Shown here piece by piece: positions 36,020-46,289 of a DNA stretch of 64,000 nucleotides. The stretch lies in assembly GCF_006489205.2 (NCBI RefSeq), contig NZ_VFYR02000002.1, positions 434,001 to 498,000 of the forward strand, read 5' to 3'. The notes under the pieces were generated by a model, which saw only the letters and a list, made by a program, of their open reading frames with translations, made no database searches and was not told where the DNA came from. The translations under genes and the position numbers were made by a program. Positions within the stretch are counted from its first letter, which is position 1. Every line of letters begins with the position of its first letter. The stretch is from Brevibacterium sp. XM4083 (lineage in GTDB: Bacteria; Actinomycetota; Actinomycetes; Actinomycetales; Brevibacteriaceae).

Positions 36020-36904
36020 TCATTCCCTCCCCAGGTCGCGATGGCGCACGGTGACGGGAATGCCGGTGCGGGCGGCCAGGCCCTTCGCGATGCGTTCGCT
36101 GATCGCCACCGACCGATGCTTGCCGCCGGTGCAGCCGATGCCGATGAGGGCGTAGCCGCGGCCCTCCCGGAGGTAGCCCTGCGCGATCGTGTCGAGGGTG
36201 GCGGTGTAGCGTTCGATGAACTCCTCGGCGCCGTTCTGTCCGAGCACGTAGTCGGCGACATCGGAGTCGAGCCCGTTGTGTCCGCGCAGATGGGGAATCC
36301 AGTACGGATTGGGCAGGAAGCGCACGTCGGCGACGTTGTCGGCGTCCTTGGGCAGGCCGTACTTGAAGCCGAAGCTCATCACCGTCAGCCGCAGCGGCGG
36401 GGCGTCGTCGGCGCTGAAGCGCTTGCGCACCTCGGCGCCGAGCTGGTGGACGTTGAGGTCGGAGGTGTCGATGATGATGTCGGCACGGTGCTTGAGGGAT
36501 TCGAGGGCCTCACGTTCGGCTTCGATCCCCTCGAGGAGGGTCCCCTCCCCCTGCAGCGGGTGCGGCCGGCGGGTGGATTCGAAACGGCGGACGAGGACCT
36601 CGTCGGCGGCGTCGAGGTAGAGGATGCGCAGCGACAGCCCCTGGTCGAGGAAGTCGGAGATCGTGTCCTCGAGCTCCGTGTACTTCGCCCGGCCCTTCGA
36701 GTCGGTGACGATCGCGATCTTCGGCACGGCGCCGTCGGCGCGGGCGACGAGTTCGACGAGGGTGCGCATCATCTGCGGCGGCAGGTTGTCGACGACGTAC
36801 CAGTCGAGGTCTTCGAGGACGTTGGCCACGGTGGTCCGCCCGGCCCCGGACATGCCGGTGACGAGGACGACCTCGATGGGGTGGTCGTCGGCCTGTGTGG
36901 TCAT
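36020..36904 (-). CDS. rapZ: RapZ-like nucleotide-binding protein
   Basis: A 294-residue YvcJ/RapZ family protein. The P-loop reads GMSGAGRTT, with Arg in place of the usual Lys, a form common in actinobacteria. The C-terminal domain has IGCTGGKHRSVAISE with Cys, His and Arg of the UDP/GlcN6P-sensing pocket. In E. coli RapZ controls glmS mRNA through small RNAs. Those are not known here, so the partner is open. GGAGG stands 7 nt before ATG 36904. A 9-bp hairpin lies in the upstream 50 nt. Confidence 0.95.
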   Translation of the reverse strand: MTTQADDHPIEVVLVTGMSGAGRTTVANVLEDLDWYVVDNLPPQMMRTLVELVARADGAVPKIAIVTDSKGRAKYTELEDTISDFLDQGLSLRILYLDAADEVLVRRFESTRRPHPLQGEGTLLEGIEAEREALESLKHRADIIIDTSDLNVHQLGAEVRKRFSADDAPPLRLTVMSFGFKYGLPKDADNVADVRFLPNPYWIPHLRGHNGLDSDVADYVLGQNGAEEFIERYTATLDTIAQGYLREGRGYALIGIGCTGGKHRSVAISERIAKGLAARTGIPVTVRHRDLGRE

Positions 36905-36929
36905 GCGTCCTCCTCGTGTCCCCGGCTCC

Positions 36930-36951
36930 GAGCGACCGCGCACGGTCGCTC
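36930..36951. terminator. Hairpin between uvrC and rapZ
   Basis: GAGCGACCG (36930-36938) and CGGTCGCTC (36943-36951) form a 9-bp stem with a 4-nt loop. It lies in the likely leader of rapZ, about 100 nt past uvrC, with no T-run, so it could be a weak terminator or an mRNA stabiliser. Confidence 0.45.
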
Positions 36952-37007
36952 ATATCGAACACTACTGTAGAGCACGCCCACGGGGCGTCGATCTCAGTGC
37001 CCGTTCA

Positions 37008-37052
37008 GCTCGGGGTGCTGGGGCTCGGGGTGCTGGGGCTCGGCGTGCTGGG
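37008..37052. repeat. Three 15-bp tandem units directly behind uvrC
   Basis: GCTCGGGGTGCTGGG occurs twice in a row and then once as GCTCGGCGTGCTGGG. The array begins 2 nt beyond the uvrC stop codon. The unit length is a multiple of three, but no gene uses it. Confidence 0.75.
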
Positions 37053-37054
37053 GC

Positions 37055-38917
37055 TCAGTCCGTCTGCAGGGCCGCGGCGATCTTCTCCGCCAGGGCCGGT
37101 CCGATCCCCTTGACCTCGCAGAGCTGCTCGACGCTGGCCGCCCGCGTCCGCTTCACCGAGCCGAAGTGCTTGAGCAGCGCCGTCCGCTTCGCCTCGCCGA
37201 GGCCGGGGATCTCGTCGAGGACGGAGCTCGTCATCGCCTTCGCCCGCTTCGACCGGTGGTAGGTGATCGCGAAGCGGTGCGCCTCATCCCGCAGGCGCTG
37301 CATGAGGAAGAGTCCCTCGGAGTTGCGCGGGAGGATGACGGGGAACGGGTCGTCGGGGACCCAGACCTCCTCGAGGCGCTTGGCGAGGCCGACGACGGAG
37401 ATGTCGACGATGCCGAGGTCGTGCAGCGCCCGGGTCGCCGCGGCGACCTGGGGTCCGGCGCCGTCGACGACGAGGAGACTGGGGCGGTACCCGAAGCGGT
37501 CGTCGGGTTCGTCGGACGCCATCTGCTCGAGGTAGCGGCTGAAGCGCCGGGAGACGACGTCGTACATCGAGGCGGTGTCGTCGGTCGCCGCCTCACCATG
37601 GATCGCGAAGTGCCGGTAGTCGCGCTTCTTCGCCAGGCCGTCCTCGAAGACGACGAGGCTCGCGACGACGTTCGAGCCCTGCGTGTGGGAGATGTCGATG
37701 CACTCGATGCGCAGCGGCGCCTCGGGCAGGTCGAGGTGCTCCTGGATCTCCTTGAGCGCGGTGCTGCGGGTCGTCAGGTCGGAGGAGCGCTTGAGCTTGT
37801 GCTGGACGAGCGCCTCCTTCGCGTTCTTCGTCACCGTCTCGAGCACGGCCTTCTTCTCGCCGCGTTCGGGCACCCGGACGGTGACCTTGGCTCCGCGCTG
37901 TTCGCTCAGCCAGGCTTCGAGCGAGTCGAGGTCGGCGGGCACGGTGTCGACGAGGATCTCCTTGGGGATCGCGTCGGCGTCGAGACCCGTGTACGCCTGC
38001 CGGAGGTAGTCGGTGGTCAGCTCGGCCGGAGTGTGGTCGTCGGAGCGTTCGATGATCCACCCGCGCTGCCCGCGGATGCGCCCGCCGCGGACGTGGAAGA
38101 CCTGGACGGAGGCTTCGAGCTCCTCGGTGACGAGGGCGAAGACATCGCAGTCGGCGGACACGGAGAGGACGACGGCGGACTTGTCGAGGACCTTCTGCAG
38201 TGCGGTGAGCTCGTCGCGCAGCCGCGCCGCCTGTTCGTAGTCGAGGTCGGCGGCTGCGGCCGCCATCTCCTTCTTCCGCTCGCTGATGAAGCGTCCCGTA
38301 TTGCCGGACATGAAGTCGACGACGCTGCGAGCGAGGTCCCGATGCTCGTCGATGCTGATCGCGCCGACGCACGGGGCAGCGCATTTGTCGATGTACCCGA
38401 GCAGGCACGGTCGACCTCTGCGTTCGGCACGGCGGTACACCCCCGGGGTGCACGTGCGCATGGGGAACGCCTTGAGGAGGAGATCGAGAGTGTCCCTGAT
38501 CGCCCACACCTGGGCGAACGGACCGAAGTACTTCACGCCCCGGCGCCGTTTGCCGCGGGTGATGAACGCCCGGGGCACCTCATCGTTCATCGTGATCGCC
38601 AGATACGGGTAGGACTTGTCGTCGCGGAACATGACGTTGAACCGCGGATTGAATTCGTTGATCCACGTCCACTCGAGCTGGAGCGCCTCGACCTCGGTGT
38701 CGACGACGGTCCATTCCACCGAGGCGGCGGTGTGGACCATCGTCGAGGTCCGCGGGTGCAGCTGCGCGGGGTTGGCGAAGTACGAGTTGAGCCGGTTCCG
38801 CAGGTTCTTCGCCTTGCCGACGTAGATCACCCGCCGGTCGGGGTCACGGAACTTGTAGACCCCGGCCGAGGTGGGAATGCTGCCGGTGGCCGGACGGTAG
38901 CTCGCGGGATCAGGCAT
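37055..38917 (-). CDS. uvrC: UvrABC system protein C
   Basis: UvrC makes both incisions in nucleotide excision repair. The 620-residue protein has an N-terminal GIY-YIG nuclease ([20 protein letters not shown]), a UVR motif ([16 protein letters not shown]) near residue 220, an RNase H-like domain ([19 protein letters not shown]) and a C-terminal helix-hairpin-helix pair ([32 protein letters not shown]). The start overlaps the uvrA stop by 8 nt, so the two are coupled. Confidence 0.96.
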   Translation of the reverse strand: MPDPASYRPATGSIPTSAGVYKFRDPDRRVIYVGKAKNLRNRLNSYFANPAQLHPRTSTMVHTAASVEWTVVDTEVEALQLEWTWINEFNPRFNVMFRDDKSYPYLAITMNDEVPRAFITRGKRRRGVKYFGPFAQVWAIRDTLDLLLKAFPMRTCTPGVYRRAERRGRPCLLGYIDKCAAPCVGAISIDEHRDLARSVVDFMSGNTGRFISERKKEMAAAAADLDYEQAARLRDELTALQKVLDKSAVVLSVSADCDVFALVTEELEASVQVFHVRGGRIRGQRGWIIERSDDHTPAELTTDYLRQAYTGLDADAIPKEILVDTVPADLDSLEAWLSEQRGAKVTVRVPERGEKKAVLETVTKNAKEALVQHKLKRSSDLTTRSTALKEIQEHLDLPEAPLRIECIDISHTQGSNVVASLVVFEDGLAKKRDYRHFAIHGEAATDDTASMYDVVSRRFSRYLEQMASDEPDDRFGYRPSLLVVDGAGPQVAAATRALHDLGIVDISVVGLAKRLEEVWVPDDPFPVILPRNSEGLFLMQRLRDEAHRFAITYHRSKRAKAMTSSVLDEIPGLGEAKRTALLKHFGSVKRTRAASVEQLCEVKGIGPALAEKIAAALQTD

Positions 38918-41789
38918 CGAGCATCTCGGCGAGGAAGCGCCCGGTGTGGTTGGCGGGGTTCTTCGCGACCTCCTCCGGGGTGCCTTCGGCGACGACCTGA
39001 CCGCCGCCGCGACCACCCTCGGGGCCGAGGTCGATGACGTAGTCGGAGTTCGCGATGACATCGAGGTTGTGCTCGATGACGATCACGGAGTTCCCCTTCT
39101 CCACGAGCCCCTGGAGGACGTGGAGGAGCTTCGAGATGTCCTCGAAGTGGAGACCGGTCGTCGGCTCGTCGAGGACGTAGACGGTGCGACCGCGGGAGCG
39201 CTTCTGGAGTTCGGCGGCGAGCTTGACGCGCTGCGCCTCACCGCCGGAGAGCGTCGTCGCGGGCTGACCGAGCCGGACGTAGCCGAGTCCGACGTCGACG
39301 AGGGTCGACAGGTGCCGGGAGATCGCGGGGATCGCAGCGAAGAACTCCGCGGCCTCCTCGATCGGCATGTCGAGCACCTCGGCGATCGTCTTGCCCTTGA
39401 ACGTCACCTCGAGCGTCTCCCGGTTGTACCGGGCTCCCCCGCACACCTCGCACGGGACGTAGACGTCGGGGAGGAAGTTCATCTCGATCTTGATCGTGCC
39501 GTCACCGCTGCAGTTCTCACAGCGTCCGCCCTTGACGTTGAAGGAGAAGCGGCCCGGCTGGTAGCCGCGGACCTTCGCGGACTCGGTCTCGGCGAAGAGC
39601 CTGCGGATGTGGTCGAAGACTCCGGTGTACGTCGCCGGATTCGACCGCGGGGTGCGGCCGATCGGCGACTGGTCGACGTGGACGACCTTGTCGAGGTTCT
39701 CCAGCCCCGTCACCCGCTTGTGCCGACCGGGCACGCGGGACGCGCCGTTGAGGACGTTCGCCATCTGCGTGTAGAGGATCTCGTTGACGAGCGTCGACTT
39801 GCCGGACCCGGACACCCCGGTGACCGCGGTGAGGACGCCGAGCGGGAAGGAGACGGTGAGGTCGCGGAGGTTGTTCTCGCTCGCCTTCTCGACGGTGACC
39901 ATCCGTTCGGGGTCGATCGGCCTGCGCACGGTGGGGATCGCAATCGACTTGCGCCCGTCGAGGTAGGCGCCGGTGATCGACCGCTCGGCGTCTTTGAGCC
40001 CGGGGACCGGACCGGAGTAGATGACCTCTCCCCCGTGTTCGCCGGCGCCGGGGCCGATGTCGACGATCCAGTCGGCCGCGCCGATCGTGTCCTCGTCGTG
40101 TTCGACGACGATGAGGGTGTTGCCGAGGTCCTTGAGCTTGATGAGCGTGTCGATGAGACGGCGGTTGTCCCGCTGGTGGAGGCCGATCGACGGCTCGTCG
40201 AGGACGTAGAGGACGCCGACGAGGCCCGAGCCGATCTGCGTGGCCAGGCGGATGCGCTGGGCCTCACCGCCGGAGAGCGTCCCGGCGGCGCGGTTGAGAC
40301 TGAGGTATTCGAGGCCGACGTCGAGGAGGAAGCCGAGCCGGGCGTTGATCTCCTTCATCACCTGCGAGGCCACGGCGGCGTCACGTCCGCTGAGCTCAAG
40401 TCCGGAGAGGAAGCCGGCCGCCTCGTCGAGAGCGAGCTCGGCCACCTCGGCGATCGATCGGTCACCGACCTTGACGGCGAGGGCCTCGGGCTTGAGCCGG
40501 GTGCCGTTGCACGAGGCGCACGGGATCTCGCGCATGTACGACTCGTAGCGCTCACGCGACCAGTCGGACTCGGTCTCGTCGTGTTTGCGCTGGATGTACT
40601 GGAAGACGCCCTCGAAGCCCGTCGAGTACGTCCGCTCCCGGCCGAAGCGGTTGCGGTACTTGACGTGGACCTCGTAGTCCTTGCCGGTGAGGATCGCGGT
40701 GCGCTGTGCGCTCGTGAGATCCTTCCACGGGGTCTTGAGCGTGAAGCCGAGCTCGTTGCCGAGCCCGGTGAGCAGGCGGTTGAAGTACTTCGACACCTGC
40801 TTGCCGCCCGACCACGGGGCGATCGCGCCGGCGCCGAGGCTGAGGTCCTCATCGGGGACGACGAGGCTCTCATCGACCTGGAGCCGGGTGCCGATGCCGT
40901 CGCACGTCGGGCACGCGCCGAAGGGCGAGTTGAAGGAGAACGTCCGCGGTTCGATCTCGTCGATCGTCAGCGGATGCTCGTTCGGGCACGACATGTGCTC
41001 GGAGAACGTGCGGGTCACACCTTCGTCGACGAGGTCGACGTCGATGCGGCCGTCGGCGAGTCCCAGAGCGGTCTCGACCGAGTCGGTGAGACGCGGACGC
41101 ATGCCCGGCTTCGCGACGAGGCGATCAACGACGACGGAGATCGTGTGCTTGTACTTCTTGTCCAGGGTCGGCGGGTCGCTCAGGCTGATCTGCTCACCGT
41201 CGACGATGGCACGGGAGAAGCCCTTGGCCTGCAGGTCGGTGAAGAGGTCGACGAATTCGCCCTTGCGCAGGCGCACGACGGGCGCGAGGACGAGGAACTT
41301 CGTCCGCTCCGGCAGCTCGAGGAGCTGATCGACGATCTGCTGCGGGGTCTGCTTCGTGATGACCTCTCCGCAGATCGGACAGTGCGGCACGCCGATGCGC
41401 GCCCAGAGGAGGCGGAGGAAGTCGTAGACCTCGGTGATCGTGCCGACCGTCGACCGCGGGTTGCGCGACGTCGACTTCTGATCGATCGACACCGCCGGGG
41501 AGAGTCCTTCGATGAAGTCGACGTCGGGTTTGTCCATCTGGCCGAGGAACATCCGGGCGTACGACGACAGGGATTCGACGTACCGGCGCTGGCCCTCGGC
41601 GAAGATCGTGTCGAACGCCAGCGACGACTTGCCCGACCCCGAGAGTCCGGTGAAGACGACCATGGAGTCGCGCGGCAGCGCGATCTCGACGTTCTTGAGG
41701 TTGTGCGCGCGGGCGCCCTTGACCCACAGCGTGTCGAGATGGGACACGCCGGAGGGGTTCTGCGCGCTGTTCGCACTGTTCGTTTTCAT
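38910..41789 (-). CDS. uvrA: UvrABC system protein A
   Basis: UvrA is the damage-recognising ABC ATPase of excision repair. The 959-residue protein has two ATPase halves: Walker [16 protein letters not shown] (residue ~50) and [15 protein letters not shown] (residue ~665). Zinc modules are visible in [17 protein letters not shown] and in [19 protein letters not shown]. Signatures read [19 protein letters not shown] and [22 protein letters not shown] 41789 is used. A GTG directly before it would add one residue. It is followed by uvrC, with an 8-nt overlap. Confidence 0.97.
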   Translation of the reverse strand: MKTNSANSAQNPSGVSHLDTLWVKGARAHNLKNVEIALPRDSMVVFTGLSGSGKSSLAFDTIFAEGQRRYVESLSSYARMFLGQMDKPDVDFIEGLSPAVSIDQKSTSRNPRSTVGTITEVYDFLRLLWARIGVPHCPICGEVITKQTPQQIVDQLLELPERTKFLVLAPVVRLRKGEFVDLFTDLQAKGFSRAIVDGEQISLSDPPTLDKKYKHTISVVVDRLVAKPGMRPRLTDSVETALGLADGRIDVDLVDEGVTRTFSEHMSCPNEHPLTIDEIEPRTFSFNSPFGACPTCDGIGTRLQVDESLVVPDEDLSLGAGAIAPWSGGKQVSKYFNRLLTGLGNELGFTLKTPWKDLTSAQRTAILTGKDYEVHVKYRNRFGRERTYSTGFEGVFQYIQRKHDETESDWSRERYESYMREIPCASCNGTRLKPEALAVKVGDRSIAEVAELALDEAAGFLSGLELSGRDAAVASQVMKEINARLGFLLDVGLEYLSLNRAAGTLSGGEAQRIRLATQIGSGLVGVLYVLDEPSIGLHQRDNRRLIDTLIKLKDLGNTLIVVEHDEDTIGAADWIVDIGPGAGEHGGEVIYSGPVPGLKDAERSITGAYLDGRKSIAIPTVRRPIDPERMVTVEKASENNLRDLTVSFPLGVLTAVTGVSGSGKSTLVNEILYTQMANVLNGASRVPGRHKRVTGLENLDKVVHVDQSPIGRTPRSNPATYTGVFDHIRRLFAETESAKVRGYQPGRFSFNVKGGRCENCSGDGTIKIEMNFLPDVYVPCEVCGGARYNRETLEVTFKGKTIAEVLDMPIEEAAEFFAAIPAISRHLSTLVDVGLGYVRLGQPATTLSGGEAQRVKLAAELQKRSRGRTVYVLDEPTTGLHFEDISKLLHVLQGLVEKGNSVIVIEHNLDVIANSDYVIDLGPEGGRGGGQVVAEGTPEEVAKNPANHTGRFLAEMLDA

Positions 41790-41862
41790 CACCTGTCCAC
41801 TGTATTACTCGGTCCTGACATGACGGTCGCGGCGGGAGGAGGCGACGCCTGCGAGGAGTGTC

Positions 41863-44379
41863 TCACTCGGCCCTGACATGGCTGTCGGCGATCTCTCCGA
41901 CGGCGAGGATGCGCACGACGATGTCCCCGGTCTCATCGCTCGCGGCGACGTCGACCTCGGCATCGATCGCCCAGTCGCGGTTGCCGTCGGGATCGGCGAG
42001 GATCTGGCGCACACCCCAGGTGGTCGAACCGGGAACGATGTCGATATATTCCCGTCCCCGGGCGGTCTGGTCGACGAGCAGGTCCCCGTATTCGTCGTAG
42101 AAGTCCTCGATCGCGGTCTCCCAGGCCTTCTCGTCGAACCCGGACTCCCCGTCGAGGCGGCCGAGTTCGGCGTAGTCCGCGCGTTCGGCCAGCAGCACGC
42201 GATGGAACATCGCATTGCGGATCTCAGCGGTGAAGAGCTTCGTGTTCGCCGAGAACGCGCGGTCGAGGTCGGGAAGCTCCTCGTCGCCGAAGTCCGTGGG
42301 GCTCAGCCCCTGGAGGGTGCGCCATTCGTCGAGGAGGGAGGAATCGGTGCGGGCCACCGTCTCCCCGAGCCATTCGATGATGTCCTGGAGCTCCTCCCCG
42401 CGCCGATCGGCCGGGACATTGTGGGTCAGCGCCCGGTAGACGTCGGTGAGGTAGCGCAGGAGGCTGCCTTCGGCGCGGGCGAGACCGTAGTAGCCGACGA
42501 ACTGGGTGAAGCCCATCGCCTGTTCGACCATGTCGCGCACGATCGACTTCGGCTCGAAGTCGCCGGCCCGCAGCCACGGGTGGGAGAGGAGGAAGTGGTC
42601 GAACGCGGGTTCGAGGATCTCGGCCAACGGCTTCGGTCCGGTCACCTCGTCGAGGATGGCCATCCGCTCCGGGTAGTCGAGGCCCTCGGATTTGAGTTCG
42701 GCCAGCGTCTCCCGCTTGATCCGGTCGAGCTGGCCCTTGAGGATCGCGAAGGGCACGGGGGTCGTCGCCTCGACGAGGGAGACGACGTCGAGCGCCCACG
42801 TCGGGGAATCGGGGTCGAGGAGGTCGAGTCCGGCGAGGACGAACGGGGCGAGCGGCTGGTTGAGGGCGAACTGGGGGCCGAGGTCCTCCGTCGGCACGAG
42901 TTCGGTCCCGCGCCGCTCGATGAGTCCGGCATCGAGGAGGGAGCGGCCGATCTTCAGCGCCGTGAGCTTGAGGTCGAGGTGGCGTTCGCGGCTTTCGTGC
43001 GTCCCGTCGATGAACCGGCTGATCGTCGCGACATCGGATCCGGGGCGGGCGATGAGGTTGAGGATCATCGAATGGTCGATGCGCATCCGCGACCGCAGGG
43101 ACTCGGGCGCGGACTCGATGAGCTTGGCGAAGGTCTCCTCGGACCACCCGACGAATCCGGCGGGGGCGGACTTCTTCTTCACCTTCTTCCGCTTCTTCTC
43201 GTCGCCGGCGGCCTTCGCCTCGGCGCGGAGGTTCTCGATGACGTGCTCGGGGGCCTGGGCGACGACGAACCCGCGGGTGTCGAAGCCGGCGCGACCGGCC
43301 CGGCCGGCGAGCTGCTGGAACTCGCGGACGCTGAGCTTGCGCATCCGCCGCCCGTCGAACTTCGTCAGTCCGGTCAGGAGCACGGTGCGGATGGGCACGT
43401 TGATGCCGACCCCGAGGGTGTCGGTGCCGGAGATGACGAGGAGGACGCCCTTGAGGGCGAGCTGCTCGACGAGGCGGCGGTACTTCGGGAGCATCCCGGC
43501 ATGGTGGACGCCGACGCCGTGGAGGAGGAGGCGGCGCAGCGTCTGGCCGAATCCCTTCGAGAACGTGAATCCCCTGATCTCCTCGGCGATCCTCGCCTTC
43601 TGCTCCTTGCTCGCGAGATCGACCGAGAGCAGGCCCGTGGCGAGGTCGATCGCCCCGGCCTGGGAGTACGAGACGACGTAGACGGGTGCCCGGTCGTGGC
43701 GGACGAGAGCGCGCAGGGTGTCGGAGAGCGGTTCGGTCGAGTACTCGTATTCGAGCGGCACGGGACGCGACGCCGAGGTGACGAGGGCGGAGTCGCGTCC
43801 CGTCGTCTCCGTCATCGTCGCCCGGATCTCCGCCGTCTCCCCGAGCGTGGCCGACATGAGCACCATCTGCGCCTGCGGGAGTTCGAGGAGCGGAACCTGC
43901 CAGGCCCACCCGCGGGTGGGGTCGGCGAAGTAGTGGAACTCGTCCATGACGACCATGCCGACGTCGAGGAGTCCGCCTTCGCGCAGGGCCTGGTTGGCGA
44001 GGATCTCCGCGGTCGCGCAGATGACGGGCGCATCGCCGTTGACCGTCGAGTCGCCGGTGATCATGCCGACGTTCTCGGGCCCGAACGCGTCGATGAGGGA
44101 GAAGAACTTCTCACTGACGAGGGCTTTGAGCGGTGCGGTGTAGTACGCCCGGATGCCGCGGGTGAACGAGCAGTAGAGCGCGAAGAGCGCGACGAGGGAC
44201 TTCCCCGAACCCGTCGGGGTGGCGACGATCGTGTTGTCCCCGGAGAGGATCGCGAGCATCGCCTCCTCCTGCGCCGGGTAGGGTTCGATCCCCAGTTCGC
44301 GGCAGTACTCGGCGAACGCCTCGAAGATCGTGTCCTCGTCGGCGAACTCCGCCGGTATCTCCTGCAGCCTCGTCACCAC
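41863..44379 (-). CDS. Ski2-like DEAD/DEAH-box helicase with DUF3516
   Basis: An 838-residue superfamily 2 helicase. Motif I is ATPTGSGKS (residue ~53), motif II DEFH (DExH box, residue ~145), motif III SAT, and motif VI QLAGRAGRAG (residue ~350). Residues ~410-838 match the DUF3516 type C-terminal part seen in actinobacterial Ski2-like proteins. It is likely an RNA helicase in RNA turnover or ribosome work, but this is by family only. It lies 73 nt before uvrA, with no separate terminator seen. Confidence 0.9.
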   Translation of the reverse strand: MVTRLQEIPAEFADEDTIFEAFAEYCRELGIEPYPAQEEAMLAILSGDNTIVATPTGSGKSLVALFALYCSFTRGIRAYYTAPLKALVSEKFFSLIDAFGPENVGMITGDSTVNGDAPVICATAEILANQALREGGLLDVGMVVMDEFHYFADPTRGWAWQVPLLELPQAQMVLMSATLGETAEIRATMTETTGRDSALVTSASRPVPLEYEYSTEPLSDTLRALVRHDRAPVYVVSYSQAGAIDLATGLLSVDLASKEQKARIAEEIRGFTFSKGFGQTLRRLLLHGVGVHHAGMLPKYRRLVEQLALKGVLLVISGTDTLGVGINVPIRTVLLTGLTKFDGRRMRKLSVREFQQLAGRAGRAGFDTRGFVVAQAPEHVIENLRAEAKAAGDEKKRKKVKKKSAPAGFVGWSEETFAKLIESAPESLRSRMRIDHSMILNLIARPGSDVATISRFIDGTHESRERHLDLKLTALKIGRSLLDAGLIERRGTELVPTEDLGPQFALNQPLAPFVLAGLDLLDPDSPTWALDVVSLVEATTPVPFAILKGQLDRIKRETLAELKSEGLDYPERMAILDEVTGPKPLAEILEPAFDHFLLSHPWLRAGDFEPKSIVRDMVEQAMGFTQFVGYYGLARAEGSLLRYLTDVYRALTHNVPADRRGEELQDIIEWLGETVARTDSSLLDEWRTLQGLSPTDFGDEELPDLDRAFSANTKLFTAEIRNAMFHRVLLAERADYAELGRLDGESGFDEKAWETAIEDFYDEYGDLLVDQTARGREYIDIVPGSTTWGVRQILADPDGNRDWAIDAEVDVAASDETGDIVVRILAVGEIADSHVRAE

Positions 44380-44447
44380 TGTGCACTGACCTTTCGCTCT
44401 AGACTGATGTCCATCCTATTGACCTCGAATCCCTCAAGGAGTGGCAG

Positions 44448-44738
44448 ATGCCGGTTTTCGCCGTCACCTACGTCTATGGCCCCGACACCGAGACGCGTCT
44501 CGCGCACAGGCCCGCACACCGCCAGTGGCAGGCCGCGCAGAACGCGTCCGGTGCCATGCTCGCCTCCGGCCCGTTCACCGACGACGAGCAGCCCGGCGGC
44601 CTGCTGCTTGTCAGCGCCGCCGACCAGGATGCCGCCCGCGAGATGCTCACCGGCGACCCGTACCACGACCTCGGTGTCATCGCCGAGACCCGGATCCGTG
44701 AGTGGAATCCGATGTTCGGGGCGTTCGCCGAGGACTGA
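44448..44738 (+). CDS. YciI-like protein
   Basis: A 96-residue protein of the YciI family (dimeric ferredoxin-like fold). The family's conserved histidine is in RLAHRPAHRQW near residue 24, and the conserved DPYHDLGV near residue 71 supplies the aspartate and histidine. SGPFTDDEQPGGLLLV in the middle is also typical. No reaction is firmly known. The gene has its own start with AAGGAG (spacing 8) and faces terC. Confidence 0.86.
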   Translation: MPVFAVTYVYGPDTETRLAHRPAHRQWQAAQNASGAMLASGPFTDDEQPGGLLLVSAADQDAAREMLTGDPYHDLGVIAETRIREWNPMFGAFAED

Positions 44739-44742
44739 GCCG

Positions 44743-44812
44743 GTCCCCGACTCACCGGTCCCGGACTCTCCGGTCCGGGCTCTCCGGTCTCCGACACTCC
44801 GGTCCCGACGAC
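44743..44812. repeat. Degenerate CTCCGGTCC repeat behind the YciI-like gene
   Basis: About four imperfect 14-16 bp units (ACTCACCGGTCCCGG, ACTCTCCGGTCCGGG, CTCTCCGGTCTCCG, ACACTCCGGTCCCG) follow the stop codon and lead into the terminator. Confidence 0.55.
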
Positions 44813-44856
44813 GCAGTGCGCGGGTGCCCCCGCTGACGGGGGCACCCGCGCACTGC
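44813..44856. terminator. Terminator between the YciI-like gene and terC
   Basis: A perfect 19-bp stem (GCAGTGCGCGGGTGCCCCC with its complement) with a 6-nt loop GCTGAC lies between convergent genes. It is among the strongest hairpins of the window. Confidence 0.88.
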
Positions 44857-44906
44857 TGTCTCCGCTGTCCCTGCAGGCGGCGCATGCCGCCTGCAGGAAC
44901 GCGGGC

Positions 44907-45968
44907 TCAGTCCTGCTTGGCTTCCGTTTCGGTCGTCCCGGCGTCGCGGAACGACCTGCCCTCGCGCTTCATCTTCCACAGCGAGGCGAGTGTCGCCACT
45001 GCCATGGCGACGACGATGAAGGTCAGGGACAGCCAGGTCGGGACCTCGGGCACGGAGTTGCCCCACGACAGCCATGAGACGTCCGTTTCGTGGAGGGCGT
45101 GGAGGAAGAGCTTGACGCCGATGAACGCGAGGATGGCCGCGATTCCGTAGTGGAGGTAGACGAGCTTGTCGACGAGTCCGCCGAGGAGGAAGTAGAGCTG
45201 GCGCAGTCCCATGAGCGCGAAGACGTTGGCGGTGAAGACGAGGAACGCGTTCTGGGTGACACCGAAGATCGCCGGAATCGAGTCGAGGGCGAACATGACG
45301 TCCGTCGAGCCGATCGCGAGGAAGACGATGAACATGGGCGTCCAGTACTTCTTGCCGTCGATGTCGACGCGCAGCTTGTTGCCGTGGTACTCGTCGACGA
45401 CGTTGATCCGCTTGCGGAGGAAGCGGATGAGCGCGTTCTCGCCGTCGCCTTCGTCGTCGCTGCTGAAGGCCTGCCGGTAGGCGACGAAGAGGAGGAAGAG
45501 GCCGAAGATGAAGAACACCTCGACGAACGCGCTGATGATCGCCGCTCCCGCGAGGATGAAGATGCCGCGGAAGATGATGGCGATGATGATGCCCACCATG
45601 AGGACTTCCTGCTGGTACTTCCGGGGCACCTGGAAGCTGGCCATGATGATGATGAAGACGAAGAGGTTGTCGATGCTCAGGGAGTACTCGAGCAGCCAGC
45701 CGGTGAGGAACTCACTCCCGTGCTGGGCGTCGCCGATCCAGAAGAGCGAACCGGCGAAGGCGAGGGCGAGGGCGACGTAGAACGCGACCCAGATGCCGGC
45801 TTCGCGCATCGAGGGGACGTGGGGGCGCTTGATGACGAGGAGGAGGTCGAAGATGAGGATCGCGACGACGACGATCCCGGAGGTGATCATGAACCAGCCG
45901 GGAATGACTGCTCCTGTCGATGCGGCGGCATTGCCGCCGGCGGCGAGGGTGGAGGACAGGGTATCCAA
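44907..45968 (-). CDS. terC: TerC-family integral membrane protein
   Basis: A 353-residue TerC protein with about nine membrane helices. It has the conserved LLEYSLSIDNLFVFIIIMASF (residues ~85-105) and LAIGSTDVMFALDSIPAIFG (about residue 220), each with the acidic residues thought to handle metal ions. Related proteins move manganese or protect secreted metalloenzymes. Tellurium resistance is one older label. A TTG start at 45968 with GAAAGG 6 nt before it is preferred. An in-frame start at 46019 would add 17 residues without a ribosome site. Confidence 0.9.
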   Translation of the reverse strand: MDTLSSTLAAGGNAAASTGAVIPGWFMITSGIVVVAILIFDLLLVIKRPHVPSMREAGIWVAFYVALALAFAGSLFWIGDAQHGSEFLTGWLLEYSLSIDNLFVFIIIMASFQVPRKYQQEVLMVGIIIAIIFRGIFILAGAAIISAFVEVFFIFGLFLLFVAYRQAFSSDDEGDGENALIRFLRKRINVVDEYHGNKLRVDIDGKKYWTPMFIVFLAIGSTDVMFALDSIPAIFGVTQNAFLVFTANVFALMGLRQLYFLLGGLVDKLVYLHYGIAAILAFIGVKLFLHALHETDVSWLSWGNSVPEVPTWLSLTFIVVAMAVATLASLWKMKREGRSFRDAGTTETEAKQD

Positions 45969-46289
45969 TTGGGGCCTTTCGTGATGACGGACTGTACCCG
46001 TGTCGAAAGTCTCTCCCACGCTGTGACCGCGGAATCGTCGGCCGACCGCGGATGGTCGCGGTGCGGCAGGCGGGCCTGCGGCGGCGTGCGCTCCGTGCCC
46101 GGACCCGCGGACGGGTCGTGGTGACGAGCACGGATGGACGGGATACTCCCTTTCGCCAGCCTCACCAGTATAGTCGGGTTGCCGCGATTGTGCGCATCCG
46201 CCTCTCAGGACGCGGACGGGATTCCCGTCAAGCCCGCCTGCTGCTTTGCCGCCGGCTCCGCCGAGCGCGCGGAGACTGCGGGAGCCGAT
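45969..46289. other. Non-coding stretch between terC and uvrB
   Basis: This contains the terC upstream region. A TATACT box on the minus strand at 46172-46167 has no good -35. A weak 7-bp inverted repeat (CGGCTCC 46253-46259 and GGAGCCG 46281-46287) lies just past the uvrB stop and may help termination. I see no gene. Confidence 0.45.

Noticed and set aside
36020..36904. Loss of the RapZ P-loop lysine as a sign of inactivity
   Set aside because: GMSGAGRTT with Arg is, as far as I know, the usual actinobacterial form.
38946..41876. A 976-codon open frame antisense to uvrA
   Set aside because: It mirrors uvrA in the opposite strand, is full of Arg/Glu/Asp/Gly from GC-biased codons and has no domain. 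The same holds for the 1090-codon frame antisense to the helicase (41878-45150).
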